This document shows positions 1-7,747 of a stretch of 64,000 nucleotides of DNA, in pieces. The stretch lies in assembly GCF_028128765.1 (NCBI RefSeq), contig NZ_LBJG01000023.1, forward strand, positions 496,001-560,000. Direction: 5' to 3'. Source of the stretch: Bradyrhizobium sp. CCBAU 51627 (GTDB lineage: Bacteria; Pseudomonadota; Alphaproteobacteria; Rhizobiales; Xanthobacteraceae). A model generated the notes under the pieces. The model ran no database searches and was not told the DNA's origin. It was given only the letters and a program-made list of their open reading frames with translations. Within the stretch, counting starts at the first letter, position 1. Every line of letters begins with the position of its first letter. Made by a program: the position numbers and the translations under genes.

Positions 1-279
1 CAGCTGAACTTCTCCTGCGCGAGCTGCCATGTGCAGAGCCCGGGCCAGCGCATCCGCGCCGAGATCCTGGCGCCGGCGCTCGGCATCCTGAACGCGATGC
101 CGATCTATCGCTCCGAATGGAGCGGCATGGGCACCACCACCCGCCGCCTCATGACCTGCAACAGCCAGACCCGCGCGGTTCCGCTGGAGCCGCAGGCGGA
201 CGAATATCGCGACGTCGAATATTTCCTGTCCTATGTCGCCAACGGCCTGCCGATATCGGGCCCGGGAGCGCGGCCATGA
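1..279 (+). CDS. soxA: SoxA, diheme/monoheme c-type cytochrome of the SoxXA complex (3' part only)
   Basis: The window opens inside this gene, so the N-terminus and any signal peptide are missing. The frame reads from base 1 and the first residues contain the heme c attachment motif CASCH. Further on, TCNSQTRA carries the cysteine that in SoxA proteins is the persulfide heme ligand, and the tail DEYRDVEYFLSYVANGLP is typical of the family end. SoxXA is a periplasmic cytochrome pair that oxidatively couples thiosulfate to the SoxY cysteine of SoxYZ. The stop overlaps the start of the next small gene by four bases, and soxB follows, which supports one sox transcript. Family assignment is firm; whether the full protein has one or two hemes cannot be seen. 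Confidence 0.93.
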   Translation, partial: QLNFSCASCHVQSPGQRIRAEILAPALGILNAMPIYRSEWSGMGTTTRRLMTCNSQTRAVPLEPQADEYRDVEYFLSYVANGLPISGPGARP

Positions 280-581
280 AGCGGTCACTTGCCCTTGTCA
301 TGCTGCTCGCATCGAGCTTCGCGCCGGCAGCGCGCGCGGCAAATGAAGCGGACTACAAGGTGGCCTATGCTGCCGCGGAGGCTGCGTCCAAAGAGGCAGC
401 CGGCATGCGCAACCAGTGGACTACGACGCTCTCGACGCTGGCGGCCGCCAAGAAGGCTGGCGATGGCGGCGACTTCGACCGCGCCGTGACGGCTGCCAAG
501 GAAGCTGAAGCGCTGGCGAAGGGGTCGATTGTCCAGGCAACGTCGGAAAAAAACGCCTGGAAGGCGATGGAAATCCGCTAA
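276..581 (+). CDS. soxK: SoxXA-binding protein (SoxK-like), small periplasmic protein
   Basis: A 101-residue protein whose ATG overlaps the soxA stop (ATGA), so translation is probably coupled. Residues 1-22 are a Sec signal peptide ending ARAA, followed by an Ala/Lys-rich helical region of about 75 residues with no cysteines. Size, signal peptide and position directly after soxA fit the SoxXA-binding protein (SAXB/SoxK), which associates with SoxXA and raises its activity in some thiosulfate oxidisers. The helical low-complexity character gives few diagnostic residues, so the identification rests mainly on context. An unrelated small periplasmic protein is the alternative. Confidence 0.72.
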   Translation: MKRSLALVMLLASSFAPAARAANEADYKVAYAAAEAASKEAAGMRNQWTTTLSTLAAAKKAGDGGDFDRAVTAAKEAEALAKGSIVQATSEKNAWKAMEIR

Positions 582-625
582 ACTGAACCAGTGAAACTGC
601 CGAGAACCGGCGCGGAGAAAGTGTG

Positions 626-2371
626 ATGGCGATCCGCCGCCGCGACTTCCTGAAGGGCTCAGCCATTGCTGCCGCATCGCTCGGCCTGCCGCGGCTCGCG
701 CGCGGTGCTGAAGCCGCGAGCATCTACGATATCGAGCGCTTCGGCAACGCGCGGATCCTGCACCTCACCGACACGCACGCGCAGCTCAACCCGGTCTATT
801 TCCGCGAGCCCAGCGTCAATATCGGCGTTGGCGAGATGGCGGGTCGACCGCCACATCTGGTCGCTCACGCCTTCCTGGAGCGATTCGGCATCCGGCCCGA
901 CAGCGCGGACGCCTATGCCTTCACCTCCGTCGATTTCGAAAAGTCCGCCGGCCGTTTCGGCAGGCTCGGCGGCTTCGCCCATCTGAAGACGCTGATCGGC
1001 CGGCTGCGCAACGATGTCGGCGAGAAGCATGCCATGCTGGTCGATGGCGGCGATCTCTGGCAGGGCACCGGGCTCGCCAACGTCATGCAAGGCCGCGACA
1101 TGGTGGAGGTCGCCAATCTGCTCGGCATCGAGGCGATGACAGGCCATTGGGAGTTCACCTATGGCGAGCAGGTGCTGCGTGAGAATCTCGAGCATTTCAA
1201 GGGCGAGTTTCTGGCGCAGAACGTCTTCCTGACCGAGGAAGCCGCGTTCAACGACGCGCCCGCCTTCGACAAGGCGACGGGGCGCGTATTCAAGCCGTCG
1301 CTCATCAAAGAGCTGGGTGGCCATCGCGTCGCGATCATCGGCCAGGCCTTTCCTTACGTGCCGATCGCGCATCCCAAGCGGTTCACGCCGAACTGGAGCT
1401 TTGGCATCCGCGAGGAAGAGCTGCAAAAGCATGTCGACGCGTTGCGCCATAATGACAAGGTCGATGCGGTAATCCTGCTGTCGCACAACGGCATGGACGT
1501 CGACCTCAAGCTTGCAAGCCGCGTCACCGGCATCAACGTCATCCTCGGCGGCCACACCCATGACGCCGTGCCGCAGCCGATCCCGGTGAAGAACGCGGGT
1601 GGCACGACGCTCGTCACCAACGCCGGCTCCAACGGGAAATTCCTGGGCGTGCTCGATCTCGCGCTCGACAAGGGCAAGGTCGGCGATATCAGGTATCATT
1701 TGCTGCCGGTCTATTCGGAGCTGCTGAAGCCCGATCCTGCGATGGCAGATCTGATCGCAAAGCTGCGCGCACAGCATGTGACCGACTGGTCCGAGAAGAT
1801 CGCCACGCCCGATCGCCTGCTCTATCGCCGCGACAATTTCGCCGGCCCCGTCGACGATCTGATCTGTACCGCGCTGCGGACCGAGCTCAATGCCGAGATC
1901 GCGCTATCGCCGGGCTTCCGCTGGGGCCTCACCGCTCTGTCGGGCCAGCCGCTGACGATGGAGGACGTGCTCGCGGAGACCGCGATCACCTATCCGGAGA
2001 CCTATGTGCAGGAGATGACCGGCGCGCAGATCAAGGACGTGCTGGAAGACGTCTGCGACAATCTCTTCAACGCCGATCCCTATTACCAGCAAGGCGGCGA
2101 CATGGTGCGCGCCGGCGGTTTCACCTACGCTTGCAGCCCGACGAATGCGATCGGCAGCCGCATCTCCGAACTGAAGCTCGCCAATGGCAAGGCGCTCCGC
2201 GCGACCAGGCGCTACAAGGTTGCGGGCTGGGCCTCGGTCAACGGCCAGCAGGGCGCGCCGGTGTGGGACGTGGTGGCGAAATATCTGCGCTCGGGGCGGA
2301 TGATGCCTGAGCGGCTCGGCACCGGCGTCACGCTGAAAGGTGTCGACGGCAATCCGGGCATTGCAGGATAG
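626..2371 (+). CDS. soxB: SoxB, thiosulfohydrolase of the Sox multienzyme system
   Basis: Dimanganese hydrolase that releases sulfate from the SoxY-bound thiosulfonate in the periplasm. The protein (581 aa from ATG 626) begins with a twin-arginine signal, IRRRDFLKG, as expected for a cofactor-loaded SoxB. Metal and active-site motifs of the 5'-nucleotidase-like fold are in order: LTDTHAQ near residue 50, DGGDLWQGTG near 140, the SoxB-specific GHWEFTYGE near 175, LLSHNGMD near 290 and GGHTHD near 311. A C-terminal 5'-nucleotidase domain follows. GGAGAAA at 614-620 sits five bases before ATG 626; GTG 623 is a less well-spaced alternative. The gene lies 44 bases after the SoxK-like gene and two bases before the next gene, consistent with one operon. 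Confidence 0.97.
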   Translation: MAIRRRDFLKGSAIAAASLGLPRLARGAEAASIYDIERFGNARILHLTDTHAQLNPVYFREPSVNIGVGEMAGRPPHLVAHAFLERFGIRPDSADAYAFTSVDFEKSAGRFGRLGGFAHLKTLIGRLRNDVGEKHAMLVDGGDLWQGTGLANVMQGRDMVEVANLLGIEAMTGHWEFTYGEQVLRENLEHFKGEFLAQNVFLTEEAAFNDAPAFDKATGRVFKPSLIKELGGHRVAIIGQAFPYVPIAHPKRFTPNWSFGIREEELQKHVDALRHNDKVDAVILLSHNGMDVDLKLASRVTGINVILGGHTHDAVPQPIPVKNAGGTTLVTNAGSNGKFLGVLDLALDKGKVGDIRYHLLPVYSELLKPDPAMADLIAKLRAQHVTDWSEKIATPDRLLYRRDNFAGPVDDLICTALRTELNAEIALSPGFRWGLTALSGQPLTMEDVLAETAITYPETYVQEMTGAQIKDVLEDVCDNLFNADPYYQQGGDMVRAGGFTYACSPTNAIGSRISELKLANGKALRATRRYKVAGWASVNGQQGAPVWDVVAKYLRSGRMMPERLGTGVTLKGVDGNPGIAG

Positions 2372-2373
2372 CA

Positions 2374-2832
2374 ATGATGCGGTCGCAGATCTTTGGCACG
2401 ATGCTGGTGGCGCTGCTTGCATGGACGGCGATGCCGCTCGCCTTTGCGCAGCAGGTTCCACTCCAGGACAAGCCGTTCGCCGAGCACAAGATCGTGCTCC
2501 AGCTCTCCGATGGCGATGCGAAGAAGCAGACGCTGGTGCTGAGCATCGCCAACAATCTGCTGAAAGCCTACGACCCCGACAAGATCGCCATCGAGGTCGT
2601 TACCTTCGGGCCCGGTATCGATCTCCTGCTGTCAGGCAATGAGCGCCGCAAGCAGGTCGAAAGCCTGATCGCGCAGGGCGTGCGCTTCGACATCTGCCTC
2701 AACACGGTCGATACGATCGAGCGGGAGACCGGCAAGCGGCCGGAGTTCATCCCGGCCGCGACCCCGGTACAGGTCGGCGTGGGGCAGATCCTGTTCCTGG
2801 CGGAGAACGGGTACACGGTGGTGCGGCCGTAG
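2374..2832 (+). CDS. DsrE/DsrF-like family protein with signal peptide
   Basis: A 152-residue protein that starts two bases after the soxB stop, so it belongs to the same transcript. Residues 1-25 form a Sec signal peptide ending AFAQ. The rest has a DsrE-like alpha/beta pattern: HKIVLQLSDGD, then a helix, IAIEVVTFGPGIDLLLSG, a helix containing a single cysteine (FDICLNTVD), and VGVGQILFLAENGYTVVRP. DsrE-family proteins bind or relay persulfide sulfur, and a periplasmic member beside soxB suggests a role in handling Sox sulfur. Exact function is unknown. Two ATGs (2374, 2377) are equally usable. Confidence 0.8.
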   Translation: MMRSQIFGTMLVALLAWTAMPLAFAQQVPLQDKPFAEHKIVLQLSDGDAKKQTLVLSIANNLLKAYDPDKIAIEVVTFGPGIDLLLSGNERRKQVESLIAQGVRFDICLNTVDTIERETGKRPEFIPAATPVQVGVGQILFLAENGYTVVRP

Positions 2833-2872
2833 GGGCGTCCGAATTTGTGGCACTCCGCTGCGCCACACTCGG

Positions 2873-2976
2873 TGTCATTCCCCGCGTAGGCGGGGAATCC
2901 AGTACGCCGCGGCCTCTCCGTATCTGGCGAACGTCTCTGGAATACTGGATCGCCCGGTCGAGAGCCGGGCGATGAC
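2873..2976. repeat. Bradyrhizobial-type intergenic palindromic element, about 104 bp
   Basis: A nested imperfect palindrome between the DsrE-like gene and the dioxygenase gene. The outer arms read GTCATTCC and GGGCGATGAC. Inside are a CCCCGC/GCGGGG hairpin, a long-range match ATCCAGTA/TACTGGAT, and a CGCCCGG/CCGGGCG hairpin. The same architecture recurs elsewhere in this window. It may act as a transcript-end hairpin, but it has no U-run. Confidence 0.8.
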
Positions 2977-3105
2977 AGTGGTGGATGAGGCGGTCGCACA
3001 TGCAACAAAAATCTTCCAAATTCTCTCATTTCAGCAGCACATTACTTCTCCTCCTACCTTCCGGCGTAGTAGAATCCTCAAAACACGCCACGCCGGGTTC
3101 CTGCC

Positions 3106-4146
3106 ATGATCTTCCGCCAGCTCTTCGACAGCGTTTCGGGCACCTACAGCTACGTCCTCGCCAGCCGCCCCGGCGGCGAGGCGCTGATCCTCGATCCCGT
3201 GCTGGAAAAGGTCGACCGGTATTGCCAGCTGCTGCGCGAGCTCGACCTCAAGCTGGTCAAGGCGGTCGACACGCATCTGCATGCCGACCACGTCACTGGA
3301 CTGGGCGAGCTGCGCGACCGCACCCATTGCATGACCGTGATGGGCGACCAGACCAAGGCCGACGTGGTGGCGATGCGTGTTGCCGACGGCGACAAGGTGA
3401 CGATCGAGGGCCTCTCGCTCGACGTGATGTACACGCCGGGCCACACCGACGATTCCTACTCGTACCTGATGGGGGACCGCGTCTTCACCGGCGACACGCT
3501 TCTGATCCGCGGCACCGGCCGCACCGATTTCCAGAATGGCTCGTCGCGCGCGCAATACGATTCGATCTTCAACCGCCTGCTCAAGCTGCCTGACGAGACG
3601 ATGGTCTTCCCGGCGCATGACTATAAGGGCGACACCGTCTCCACCATCGGCGAGGAGAAGCGCTACAATCCGCGGCTGCAGGTGCGCTCAGTCGACGAAT
3701 ATATCGAGCTGATGGCGAATTTGAAGCTGCCCAATCCGAAGATGATGGACGTGGCGGTGCCGGCCAACATGCATGTCGGCCTGCACCAGGAAGAGCTGGA
3801 GAAAGAGGGCCGCGCGCTCAGCGCCATCGAAGCGATCCGCTCCCTGCACCGGCCCGACATCCTGCTGGTCGATCTGCGTGAGACCAGTGAGCGGGTGAAG
3901 CACGGCATGCTCGAAGGCGCGCTGCATACGCCCTATCCGAGCGTCGAGGAGAGCCTCAAGCCCGGCGGCATGCTGCGCGAGGTCGCCGCTGCCACGGGGC
4001 GCCGCGTCGTGTTCTTCTGCGCCTTCGGCGAGCGCTCGGCGATGGCTGTCGCCGCTGCCAAGGAAGCAGGCCTTGCCAACACGGCCCACATCGCCGGTGG
4101 TATCGATGCCTGGAAGAAGGCGGGCGGGCCGGTGGTGCACGCCTGA
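3106..4146 (+). CDS. Persulfide dioxygenase-rhodanese fusion (MBL fold, ETHE1-like)
   Basis: A 346-residue cytoplasmic protein with two domains. Residues 1-235 are a metallo-beta-lactamase fold with the iron-binding THLHADHVTG (about 58-67), the HTDDSYSY segment (about 111-118), GDTLLIRGTGRTDFQNG and FPAHDYKG, the pattern of ETHE1-type glutathione persulfide dioxygenases. Residues 250-346 are a rhodanese domain with the active-site loop FFCAFGERSA, so the sulfur-transfer cysteine is present. The known fusion type interconverts thiosulfate/glutathione with glutathione persulfide and oxidises the persulfide to sulfite. It lies 270 bases after the sox genes, separated by a palindromic element, so it may have its own promoter. 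The ATG start has no strong Shine-Dalgarno. Confidence 0.92.
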   Translation: MIFRQLFDSVSGTYSYVLASRPGGEALILDPVLEKVDRYCQLLRELDLKLVKAVDTHLHADHVTGLGELRDRTHCMTVMGDQTKADVVAMRVADGDKVTIEGLSLDVMYTPGHTDDSYSYLMGDRVFTGDTLLIRGTGRTDFQNGSSRAQYDSIFNRLLKLPDETMVFPAHDYKGDTVSTIGEEKRYNPRLQVRSVDEYIELMANLKLPNPKMMDVAVPANMHVGLHQEELEKEGRALSAIEAIRSLHRPDILLVDLRETSERVKHGMLEGALHTPYPSVEESLKPGGMLREVAAATGRRVVFFCAFGERSAMAVAAAKEAGLANTAHIAGGIDAWKKAGGPVVHA

Positions 4147-4233
4147 GTCCATCGTCGCAGCCTTGCGATAGGTCAGGAACCGGCTGGATTTTGCGGCCAC
4201 AAGCAGATGAAGCATCACCATTCGGGACCAGCC

Positions 4234-4401
4234 ATGGCCAAGATCGGAAAAAAGTCCGCAATGCCGAGTGAATCGTCGAAACCCTTGGACAAGAAGGCCA
4301 GCAACCTTAAGCCGCCACCCGACAGCGACGACGATTACGAAGACGGCGACATCGCCACCCCGAAGCGTGACCGTTACGGGACGGACGACGAGCCGTTGTG
4401 A
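4234..4401 (+). CDS. Small acidic/basic hypothetical protein
   Basis: A 55-residue, very hydrophilic protein (start MAKIGKKSAMPS, end RDRYGTDDEPL) with no predicted membrane segment or cysteine. It has a basic N-terminal half, a DSDDDYEDGD acidic stretch and a charged tail, so it is probably disordered. ATG 4207 would add nine residues (MKHHHSGPA) but has no better ribosome site. I do not recognise a family. It stands alone between the dioxygenase and an MFS gene. Coding potential is plausible but unproven. Confidence 0.45.
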   Translation: MAKIGKKSAMPSESSKPLDKKASNLKPPPDSDDDYEDGDIATPKRDRYGTDDEPL

Positions 4402-4558
4402 GGCATAATCATGCCGCAGCGATGTGCCCCACTGCAGCACCTGCCGATCAATGAGCTCACGCCTTCACCCGCGCTACCTGCTATGCGCCTGCGTTCATGG
4501 ACAAATAACCGCCGTCCTCGATAGTTTGCGCGCTTCCAGGACGTGAAACGGAACTGCA

Positions 4559-5767
4559 ATGGTCGACGTTCTCGCCGCACCGCAACAAGGCAAGGCGGAC
4601 AGCGCGCTGCGCACGCTGAGCGGGATTTCGATCGCCCATTGGGTCAGCCATTTCCATCTGCTGGTCCTGCCGATGCTGTTCCCCTTCCTCAAGAGCCAGC
4701 TCGGCGTCGGCTATGTCGAACTCGGCTTTGCCCTGACCGTGTCGGCGGTCGTCTCCGGGCTGACGCAGGCGCCGACCGGCTATCTCGTCGACCATTTTGG
4801 CGCGCGCAAAATCCTGCTCGGAGGATTGAGCCTCGGCGGGCTCGCGCTGATCATGCTCGGCCTGCATCTGAGCTATGCTTCGCTGATCGCCTGCGCCGTG
4901 CTGCTCGGCCTCGCCAACAGCGTCTATCATCCCGCCGACTACGCGATCCTGGCCGAGCACATGGACGAGGCGCGGATGGGCCGCGCCTTCTCGATCCATA
5001 CCTTTGCCGGCTTTCTTGGCGGAGCCGTGGCACCGGCGATCGTCGCCGCGCTCGTGACCGTCTCCGGCGGCGCCGGCGCGCTGATGGCTTCGGGCGCGAT
5101 CGGCGTGGCGGTGGCGCTGTTGCTGGTGATCATGAGCATTCCTGATGCCGGCGCTCACAAGGCAAAGCCCGGCGCCGAGAATGTACCGAGACAGGCCGTC
5201 ATCACGCCGGCGCTGATCGCGCTCACCGTGCTGTTCATGCTGCTCAGCCTGTCGGTCGCGGGCATCAACAATTTCGGCGTGGTCGCGCTGATGAGTGGCT
5301 ACGGCGCCTCCTATTCCTCGGCCAACGTCATGCTGACCGCGTTCCTTGGCGCAAGCGCCGCGGGCGTGCTCGCGGGTGGCTTCCTCGCCGATCACACCGA
5401 GCGCCACGGCTATGTCGCCGCCGCCTGCTTTGCCGCCAATGCCGCCATCGTGTTGCTGATCGCGCTGGTCGCGTTGCCCGGCTGGGCGCTCACCGCCACG
5501 ATGGCGAGTGCGGGCTTCCTCTCCGGCGTGATCGCGCCGTCGCGGGACATGCTGGTGCGCAATGCGGCGCCTCCCGGTGCCGCAGGCCGCGCCTTCGGCA
5601 TCGTCTCCACCGGCTTCAATCTCGGCGGCATCGTCTCACCGCTGCTGTTCGGCTGGATCATGGACCAAAGCGCGCCGCACTGGGTGTTCGGCGCCTCCGT
5701 GATCTTCATGGTTGCAACCGTGGTGCTGTCGCCGTTCACGGAGCGGAAGGCGCAAGCCAATGTTTGA
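4559..5767 (+). CDS. MFS transporter, 12 membrane segments
   Basis: A 402-residue integral membrane protein with the two-times-six helix pattern of the major facilitator superfamily. The loop 2-3 signature is GYLVDHFGARK, starting at about residue 72. Both halves are present, with a central cytoplasmic loop near residues 195-205 (AHKAKPGAENVPR). Substrate cannot be told from sequence. It precedes an amidohydrolase by 72 bases with a short palindrome between, so it could supply that enzyme's substrate, but this is only a context guess. The length is normal and no frame damage is seen. Confidence 0.88.
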   Translation: MVDVLAAPQQGKADSALRTLSGISIAHWVSHFHLLVLPMLFPFLKSQLGVGYVELGFALTVSAVVSGLTQAPTGYLVDHFGARKILLGGLSLGGLALIMLGLHLSYASLIACAVLLGLANSVYHPADYAILAEHMDEARMGRAFSIHTFAGFLGGAVAPAIVAALVTVSGGAGALMASGAIGVAVALLLVIMSIPDAGAHKAKPGAENVPRQAVITPALIALTVLFMLLSLSVAGINNFGVVALMSGYGASYSSANVMLTAFLGASAAGVLAGGFLADHTERHGYVAAACFAANAAIVLLIALVALPGWALTATMASAGFLSGVIAPSRDMLVRNAAPPGAAGRAFGIVSTGFNLGGIVSPLLFGWIMDQSAPHWVFGASVIFMVATVVLSPFTERKAQANV

Positions 5768-5782
5768 GCGACGAACTTAACT

Positions 5783-5808
5783 GTCGTCCCGGCGAAGGCC
5801 GGGACGAC
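5783..5808. repeat. Short bradyrhizobial palindrome, perfect hairpin
   Basis: Inverted repeat with arms GTCGTCCCGGC and GCCGGGACGAC around a GAAG loop. The same arms occur at 13866-13891 and at the two ends of the larger element at 7595-7714. It sits between the MFS gene and the amidohydrolase, just upstream of the latter's ribosome site. Confidence 0.85.
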
Positions 5809-5839
5809 AAAAGCACAAAACAAAACGGGAAGAGACACC

Positions 5840-7555
5840 ATGAGCACCCCCGATCTCGTGATCCGCGGCGGCACCGTCGCGGACGGCCATGGCGGCGAGC
5901 TGCTCGAGGCTGACGTCGCCATCACCGGTGGCAGAATCAGCGAGGTGGGCAAAGTCTCGGCCAAGGGCCGCGAAGAGATCGATGCGCGCGGCAAGCTGGT
6001 GACGCCAGGCTTCGTCGACGTGCACACCCATTACGACGGACAGGTCACCTGGAGCCAGGACATCACGCCGTCCTCGCAGAACGGCGTCACCACGGCGATC
6101 ATGGGCAATTGCGGCGTCGGCTTTGCACCCTGCAGACCAGCCGACCACACCCGTCTGATCCAGTTGATGGAAGGCGTCGAGGACATTCCCGAGCCGGTCC
6201 TGAGCGCCGGCATTCCCTGGGCCTGGGAGAGCTTTCCGGACTATATGGACTGGCTGTCGAAGCGCGACTTCGACATCGATGTCGGCGCGCAGCTGCCGCA
6301 CGCCGCGCTGCGGGTCTATGTCATGGGCGAGCGCGGCGCGCGTCGGGATCCTTCGACCGCCGAGGACAACGCGGCGATGGCAAAGCTTGCGGGCGAAGCG
6401 GTGCGATCAGGCGCGCTCGGCTTCTCGACCTCGCGCACGCTCAACCACCGCACCTCGACCGGCGATTTCACCCCGACCTTGAAGGCAGGCGAAGACGAGC
6501 TCACCGCGATTGCGGGTGCGATGCATCGCGAGGGCCGCAGCGTGCTGCAATTCGTGCTGGACCTCTCCACCATCCACGAAGACCTGCCGATGATGCTGCG
6601 GGTGGCGGACTCCACAAGGTGCCCGATCTCGTTCTCGATCACGCAGAATGACAGGTCGCCCAACCGCTGGCGCCAGACACTGGACGAGATCAATGCGGCC
6701 GCGAGGCGCGGCCTCTCCATCACGGCGCAAATCGCGGCGCGCCCGGTCGGCCTCCTGCTCGGGCTCGAGCTGTCGCGCAATCCCTTCCAGACGCATCCAA
6801 GCTACAAGGCGATCGCGCATCTCCCGCTGAAAGAGCGACTCGCGCGGCTGCGTCAGAGCGAGGTACGCAAGGCGATCCTGAGCGAGACGGCGACATCCAC
6901 CGACGACCCGCTGTTCTTCCGTCCCAACTACGACAAGATGTTCCTGCTCGGCGATCCCCCCGACTACGAGCAGCCGCCGGAGAACGCGCTGGGCGCGCAG
7001 GCGCGCAGGCAAGGACGCCAGCCGGAGGAGCTTGCTTACGACGCCATGCTGTCGGACGAAGGCCGCGGCATGCTCTACGTGCCGTTCCTCAACTATTCCG
7101 ACGGCAATCTCGATGCGACGCGCGAGATGCTGATCGACCCGCAATCGGTGCCGGGCCTCTCCGACGGCGGCGCGCATTGCGGCATCATCTGCGATGCCAG
7201 CTTCCCGACCTATCTGCTGACGCACTGGACCCGCGATCGCACGCGCGGCGAAAAGCTGACGATCCCGTTCGTGGTCGCCGCGCAGTCGCGCAAGACGGCT
7301 CTGTCGGTGGGACTGACCGACCGCGGGCTGATCGCGCCGGGCTATAAGGCCGACGTCAATGTGATCGACTATGACAGGCTGCACCTGCATCCGCCGAAGG
7401 TGCATTACGATCTGCCCGTCGGCGGTCGCAGGCTGTTGCAGGATGTCGATGGCTATGACGCGACAATCGTGTCAGGCGTGGTGACGCGGCGGCGCGGCGA
7501 GGCAACGGGACGCCGTCCGGGGAAGTTGATCCGGGGTGCGCAGGCGGCAAACTGA
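5840..7555 (+). CDS. Amidohydrolase, N-acyl-D-amino-acid deacylase (D-aminoacylase) type
   Basis: A 571-residue metal-dependent hydrolase. N-terminal beta domain: DLVIRGGTVADG. The metal-binding HxH lies in GFVDVHTHYDGQ (about 55-66), followed by NGVTTAIMGNCGVGFAP, whose cysteine is typical of D-aminoacylases. The late active-site Asp is in LSDGGAHCG (about 440), and the C-terminus has the family pattern GLIAPGYKADVNVIDYD. Members hydrolyse N-acyl-D-amino acids or related amides. The start is supported by GGGAAGAGA before ATG. The precise substrate is open; dihydropyrimidinase-like activity is less likely. A second MFS gene lies convergently downstream. Confidence 0.87.
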   Translation: MSTPDLVIRGGTVADGHGGELLEADVAITGGRISEVGKVSAKGREEIDARGKLVTPGFVDVHTHYDGQVTWSQDITPSSQNGVTTAIMGNCGVGFAPCRPADHTRLIQLMEGVEDIPEPVLSAGIPWAWESFPDYMDWLSKRDFDIDVGAQLPHAALRVYVMGERGARRDPSTAEDNAAMAKLAGEAVRSGALGFSTSRTLNHRTSTGDFTPTLKAGEDELTAIAGAMHREGRSVLQFVLDLSTIHEDLPMMLRVADSTRCPISFSITQNDRSPNRWRQTLDEINAAARRGLSITAQIAARPVGLLLGLELSRNPFQTHPSYKAIAHLPLKERLARLRQSEVRKAILSETATSTDDPLFFRPNYDKMFLLGDPPDYEQPPENALGAQARRQGRQPEELAYDAMLSDEGRGMLYVPFLNYSDGNLDATREMLIDPQSVPGLSDGGAHCGIICDASFPTYLLTHWTRDRTRGEKLTIPFVVAAQSRKTALSVGLTDRGLIAPGYKADVNVIDYDRLHLHPPKVHYDLPVGGRRLLQDVDGYDATIVSGVVTRRRGEATGRRPGKLIRGAQAAN

Positions 7556-7594
7556 GCTGCGTATGTGACGGGACGACCGCGCCTCACATTCAGT

Positions 7595-7714
7595 GTCGTC
7601 CCGGCGAAGGCCGGGACCCGACCCCCAGAGAGGGGCTTGGCGAAGACTCGGAGTGGGCGCTCTGCGTCCCAACTCCCTTTTGTGGTTCTGGGTCCCGGCC
7701 TTCGCCGGGACGAT
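7595..7714. repeat. 120-bp palindromic element between convergent genes
   Basis: Ends are GTCGTCCCGGCGAAGGCCGG and the near inverse CCGGCCTTCGCCGGGACGAT. The interior holds GGGACCC near the left arm and GGGTCCC near the right, so the whole can fold as a long cruciform. It occupies the gap between the amidohydrolase stop and the convergent MFS stop and could end transcription from both sides. Confidence 0.85.
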
Positions 7715-7747
7715 AATCGCGTTTGTGGTGGGGCTTTAGACCAAACC

